DNA of 16,601 nucleotides from an uncultured Bacteroidota bacterium (GTDB taxonomy: Bacteria > Bacteroidota > Bacteroidia > Chitinophagales > Chitinophagaceae), in assembly GCA_946480675.1 (NCBI GenBank), contig CAMLKS010000012.1:1-16601 (forward strand), read 5' to 3'. A program made the translations under genes and the position numbers. The notes below the pieces were generated by a model. That model saw only the letters and a list, made by a program, of their open reading frames with translations. It had not been told where the DNA came from and ran no database searches. Shown here one piece after another: positions 15,101 to 16,601 of the stretch; positions within the stretch are counted from its first letter, which is position 1; each line of letters opens with the position of its first letter.

Positions 15101-16601
15101 TGTAGACTGGCGCAATACACGGCCCCTTGTATCATAGTCATATTCATTCCGGTAATTGTTTACCGGTTTTGTAAGACGGGTATAACCCCAGTTCTCATTA
15201 GCGCCTTCCGGTGCTACGGTACGTATCAGGTTGCCGGCACGGTCGTAAAAGTACAAGGTGTATTGCCCTTGCAGTTGTTTATAGCTGTTTACAAATTTGT
15301 CTTTTATCCGGTATTTGTTCAGGCAGCTATCCCTATACATCTGCATTATCTTATCTTCATACTTGGCATGCAGGTCTTCTACCTTTTTATTTAGCGTTTG
15401 CAGGAAGTTGGCGCACACCAGTTCGCCACAGGTGCGGTAGCGCATGGTAGTATCGGGATTTATATCATCAAAAGACGGGTGTGTCCAGTTGATACATACC
15501 CTGCCGTTGCACACCGTATTTGCTTCACATACGCCAATGCACAATGCTGTATCCGTTGGTATCCATGAGCTGAAATTGGTGCGTGTTACCTTTACAAAGC
15601 GCATAGACAAACACGAGGCTTTATAAATACCGTGATCATATATCCGGCAGCTGTCACTGGTAGGCAGGCCGCTTACATATTTGAAAGCAACACCATCAAA
15701 AGGCGCATTACCCACAACATTGTCAGATTTGATGGTATAGTTTATCAATATACTATCACCTGCGTTCCTGGGGCCTATGATAGTATAACGCATGTACCCG
15801 CTATTTACCGTACCCATACCGTTCATAAAGGTGAATCCTGCGGGTATTTTTTCCAATACCACGATGGAATCGTTGGCTGCCAGGTTACTACCTTGTATGT
15901 AAACAGATAATGTTACTGTGGTTTCCGTATTCAAGTGAACAGAATCGGATGCCAGGCGGTGCAACTTAACTTTTGGAGATGCACAAGCACCGGATTTGAA
16001 AACAGGCTTACCATATGAAAAGAAGCTGGTCGTATTAGGGTCATTGATGTGCGCATTCGTAATGTTTACTGTTGCTGCACTGCAGGGAGGTACACTTACC
16101 GGGGGCATAGCTAATGAATATAGCTTAGAAAAGACCGGCCAGCTATAGGATGACACACCTGCATTAGATAGTGAATCGAGCAATGACCTGTACTGGTAAT
16201 TTACCCAGTTCAGGACATCTATATGTTGTTTTGTATTTACAATTGTTACAGAATCGTATCCTGCAGGGCATGATACGGGTGAGCCGACCGGCCTTGTGAA
16301 TACTTGTGTACCTCCTGCCATGGCTTTTTGGATCTTATCTATTTTACCGGCACTTAAGTATCCGGATGAGTCCGGTGTTACATCGCACATGCTTTTACAT
16401 TGTTCCACAATAGAATTAGCGAGGCAATACACACTGGCAATAGACACGGTATTTACAGGAGTTGGTTTCCATGGGTCATATGGAATGCCTTCCACTTTAA
16501 TACTCCACCTGTCCATATAATCCTGGCTGATAGCGGTTATAAGGTTTGTTTTACGAAGATCACAAGACTTATTGCATTCTGCCTGGATGGTGGCCATTGC
16601 C
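12200..16601 (-). CDS. Giant YD/Rhs-repeat protein with variable C-terminal tail, N-terminus cut by window edge
   Basis: At least 1,466 residues. The frame continues past the ATG at 16597 to the edge with no signal peptide there, so that ATG is probably internal. Residue numbers count from it. Residues 1 to about 430 are cysteine-rich and hold a DUF11-like domain (about 215-310). YD repeats begin near 446 (YFYDRAGNLIR, YDYDTRGRVLR, YIYDKLGRLR) and form the beta-shell that encloses the tail in Rhs/Tc proteins. The Rhs-associated core is at about 1100-1215: VKDHLGNTRTVFTD, YGFNGQEKDD, KYWEYDTRLGRRWNIDP, then DNSPILLADPLG. A 250-residue tail follows. Such proteins are typically secreted and act between cells, with the tail as toxin. 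No PAAR, VgrG or T9SS sorting domain is seen, so the export route is unknown. The lipoprotein gene follows after 6 nt. Confidence 0.93.
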   Translation of the reverse strand, partial: AMATIQAECNKSCDLRKTNLITAISQDYMDRWSIKVEGIPYDPWKPTPVNTVSIASVYCLANSIVEQCKSMCDVTPDSSGYLSAGKIDKIQKAMAGGTQVFTRPVGSPVSCPAGYDSVTIVNTKQHIDVLNWVNYQYRSLLDSLSNAGVSSYSWPVFSKLYSLAMPPVSVPPCSAATVNITNAHINDPNTTSFFSYGKPVFKSGACASPKVKLHRLASDSVHLNTETTVTLSVYIQGSNLAANDSIVVLEKIPAGFTFMNGMGTVNSGYMRYTIIGPRNAGDSILINYTIKSDNVVGNAPFDGVAFKYVSGLPTSDSCRIYDHGIYKASCLSMRFVKVTRTNFSSWIPTDTALCIGVCEANTVCNGRVCINWTHPSFDDINPDTTMRYRTCGELVCANFLQTLNKKVEDLHAKYEDKIMQMYRDSCLNKYRIKDKFVNSYKQLQGQYTLYFYDRAGNLIRTVAPEGANENWGYTRLTKPVNNYRNEYDYDTRGRVLRQSTPDAGETFYIYDKLGRLRFSQNAKQSSSGVWSYTKYDVLDRIIETGEIAGFTANQTVANDPNQPSTPYPGGRSNINLYVYTTPYRELDAPAYTWVNNTALPAAGGPFAGDYQKNITNRLSCTISDKDGNPGSLQDQAISVYSYDAHGNITHHYQFVSDMPKAKLVAYENDVIGGKIDQIALFNINGTDNSQETFGLFYYYSQNGRLTEVFAYPNGKSFGYWGNGLHPTSTMHRYIAAGYIYNPHSFTQLRRTELGFNQQGLDYTYTLHGWLKAINHPDSTQDPGLDLPTTYTTPPVFTFRPDGSSPTVAARNDLFSEVLHYYDGDFIHPGSPFHTAGNAMFLQGGELFNGNIKAVQTKTLKHPLSPQYLDGEHTGYVYTYDQLNRLRQADFHSFDRNTNSWNHTAEYDEVFNYDKNGNLKFLNRWAFNTATSSIVKTEDEITFKTVINTNKIASIHDAQAIGYTPALRDLDSGIYFSYDAIGNLTSHHNTQPTAPDREDLVMTWNPYGKIETITDNANNTTTTFFYDATGNRVRKKEVNNATSVEQSTYYILTGDGRTLATYYRSASGGASSFGLSERHLWGHDHLGIIYGINFASDFQEIHYEVKDHLGNTRTVFTDLGGGTGYPAEPEMKSYNNYYAYGSLQPGRFVNSGNYRYGFNGQEKDDNYMGVGNLNTAKYWEYDTRLGRRWNIDPFTYPWQSSYATFDNSPILLADPLGLFATRKEARQYKRENDISGRISKGNDGLYSINDKRNGVSYVRDNSLADAPNVLGMQADGVLRSTMITAERPGSNSNCYTCWMYDSKNSDAFKRASAQGYMPYNPEAVGVTLSANGLYGGGGSFSLSFGISANDGLFASYAIGGGVGNDVSFSGGFFMADYRGKGRADISGFVNGAGQQNSIGLTALSLSQSSDIFKESGRFYYGQNWNSISIGLGMGTRELPMGAVSATSQVTYGRGISMRSIYRYWKSK
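12203..12952 (-). other. C-terminal variable tail of the Rhs protein, glycine-rich and beta-strand-like
   Basis: This encodes the last 250 residues after DPLG. The first part (ATRKEARQYKREN ... YSINDKRNGVSYVRDNS) resembles the short linker often found after the core in Bacteroidota Rhs proteins. Then comes a CxxC pair (NCYTCWMY, tail residues about 77-84) and a long stretch of alternating polar and apolar residues rich in Gly and Ser (tail residues about 105-240: GGGGSFSLSFGIS, SYAIGGGVGNDVSFSGG, SISIGLGMG). The end is basic (RSIYRYWKSK). No nuclease, deaminase or ADP-ribosyltransferase motif is recognised. A membrane-active or non-toxic beta-rich tail are both possible. Confidence 0.6.
12953..15262 (-). 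repeat. YD-repeat shell and Rhs-associated core region
   Basis: Divergent protein-level repeats of the form YxYDxxGRLxx recur through this region, for example YDYDTRGRVLR, YIYDKLGRLR, YTYDQLNRLRQ, FNYDKNGNLKF and FFYDATGNRVRKK. They are degenerate at DNA level, so they are coding repeats and not tandem DNA repeats. This part is clearly richer in G+C (63% in 14221-14280) than the genes downstream. The region ends with the core motif before DPLG. Confidence 0.85.
15668..15955 (-). other. DUF11-like beta-sandwich domain inside the Rhs N-terminal part
   Basis: Residues about 215-310 (from the ATG at 16597) read TVTLSVYIQGSNLAANDSIV, IPAGFTFMNGMG and GDSILINYTIKSDNVVG. This is the usual run of a DUF11/conserved-repeat domain, in which a tension between an idealised statement of properties (VLEKIPAGFTF) and the strand NYTI marks the family. 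It is a cell-surface adhesive-type module. The assignment is by pattern only. Confidence 0.5.

Noticed and set aside
13007..15910. Several long plus-strand open frames opposite the Rhs gene (for example 13466-14014 and 14915-15394)
   Set aside because: They lie antisense to an unmistakable YD-repeat coding frame and their translations are low in domain-like features. They are explained by the codon use of the real gene.

Overview
The window reads as a chromosomal segment of a Bacteroidota bacterium, probably near Chitinophagales/Sphingobacteriales. The signs are signal peptides ending in SxGQ or SFSQ, almost no Shine-Dalgarno sequences, a TTG-N20-TAnnTTTG-type promoter, a giant YD/Rhs protein of Bacteroidota style (NGQEKD ... 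DPLGLF), MORN-type proteins and a stand-alone TonB C-terminal domain. The lineage is inferred from these features; no marker gene is present. Both window edges cut through genes.

Left region (1-8451, minus strand). This is one tightly packed operon for a type II secretion / type IV pilus-like machine. In transcription order it encodes: major pseudopilin (GspG-like), compact prepilin peptidase (A24 family), assembly ATPase (GspE/PilB), secretin (GspD/PilQ) with three STN-like modules, a GspL-like protein (PilM-like domain fused to PilN-like), a GspM/PilO-like protein, a lipoprotein with three fibronectin-III-like modules, a GspC/PilP-like protein, a GspJ-type minor pseudopilin, and the inner-membrane platform protein GspF (cut by the window edge). 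Junctions are TAATG or ATGA overlaps, a 17-nt overlap, or stop-start abutments. The coding sequence is AT-rich.

Middle region (8452-10716). A 90-bp divergent junction carries a plausible promoter for the secretion operon. On the plus strand follow a small MORN-repeat exported protein, a single-pass membrane protein with a bactofilin-like beta-helical ectodomain (GspK/PilX-like candidate), and a GspI/PilV-type minor pseudopilin. These genes are clearly richer in G+C than the divergent operon. Together the two arms supply pseudopilins G, J, probably I and perhaps K, plus the peptidase that would mature them. No GspH candidate is visible in the window.

10717-11174 is a convergent intergenic stretch with short, frame-broken protein-like fragments on the minus strand.

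Right region (11175-16601, minus strand). A very large YD/Rhs protein, truncated at the window edge, has a cysteine-rich N-terminal part, a DUF11-like domain, a YD-repeat shell, an Rhs core ending in DPLG, and a 250-residue glycine-rich beta-strand tail. A small lipoprotein follows 6 nt downstream, then a periplasmic protein with a TonB-type C-terminal domain. The layout resembles a polymorphic toxin locus, with the lipoprotein as the first immunity candidate, but neither toxicity nor immunity is shown by the sequence.
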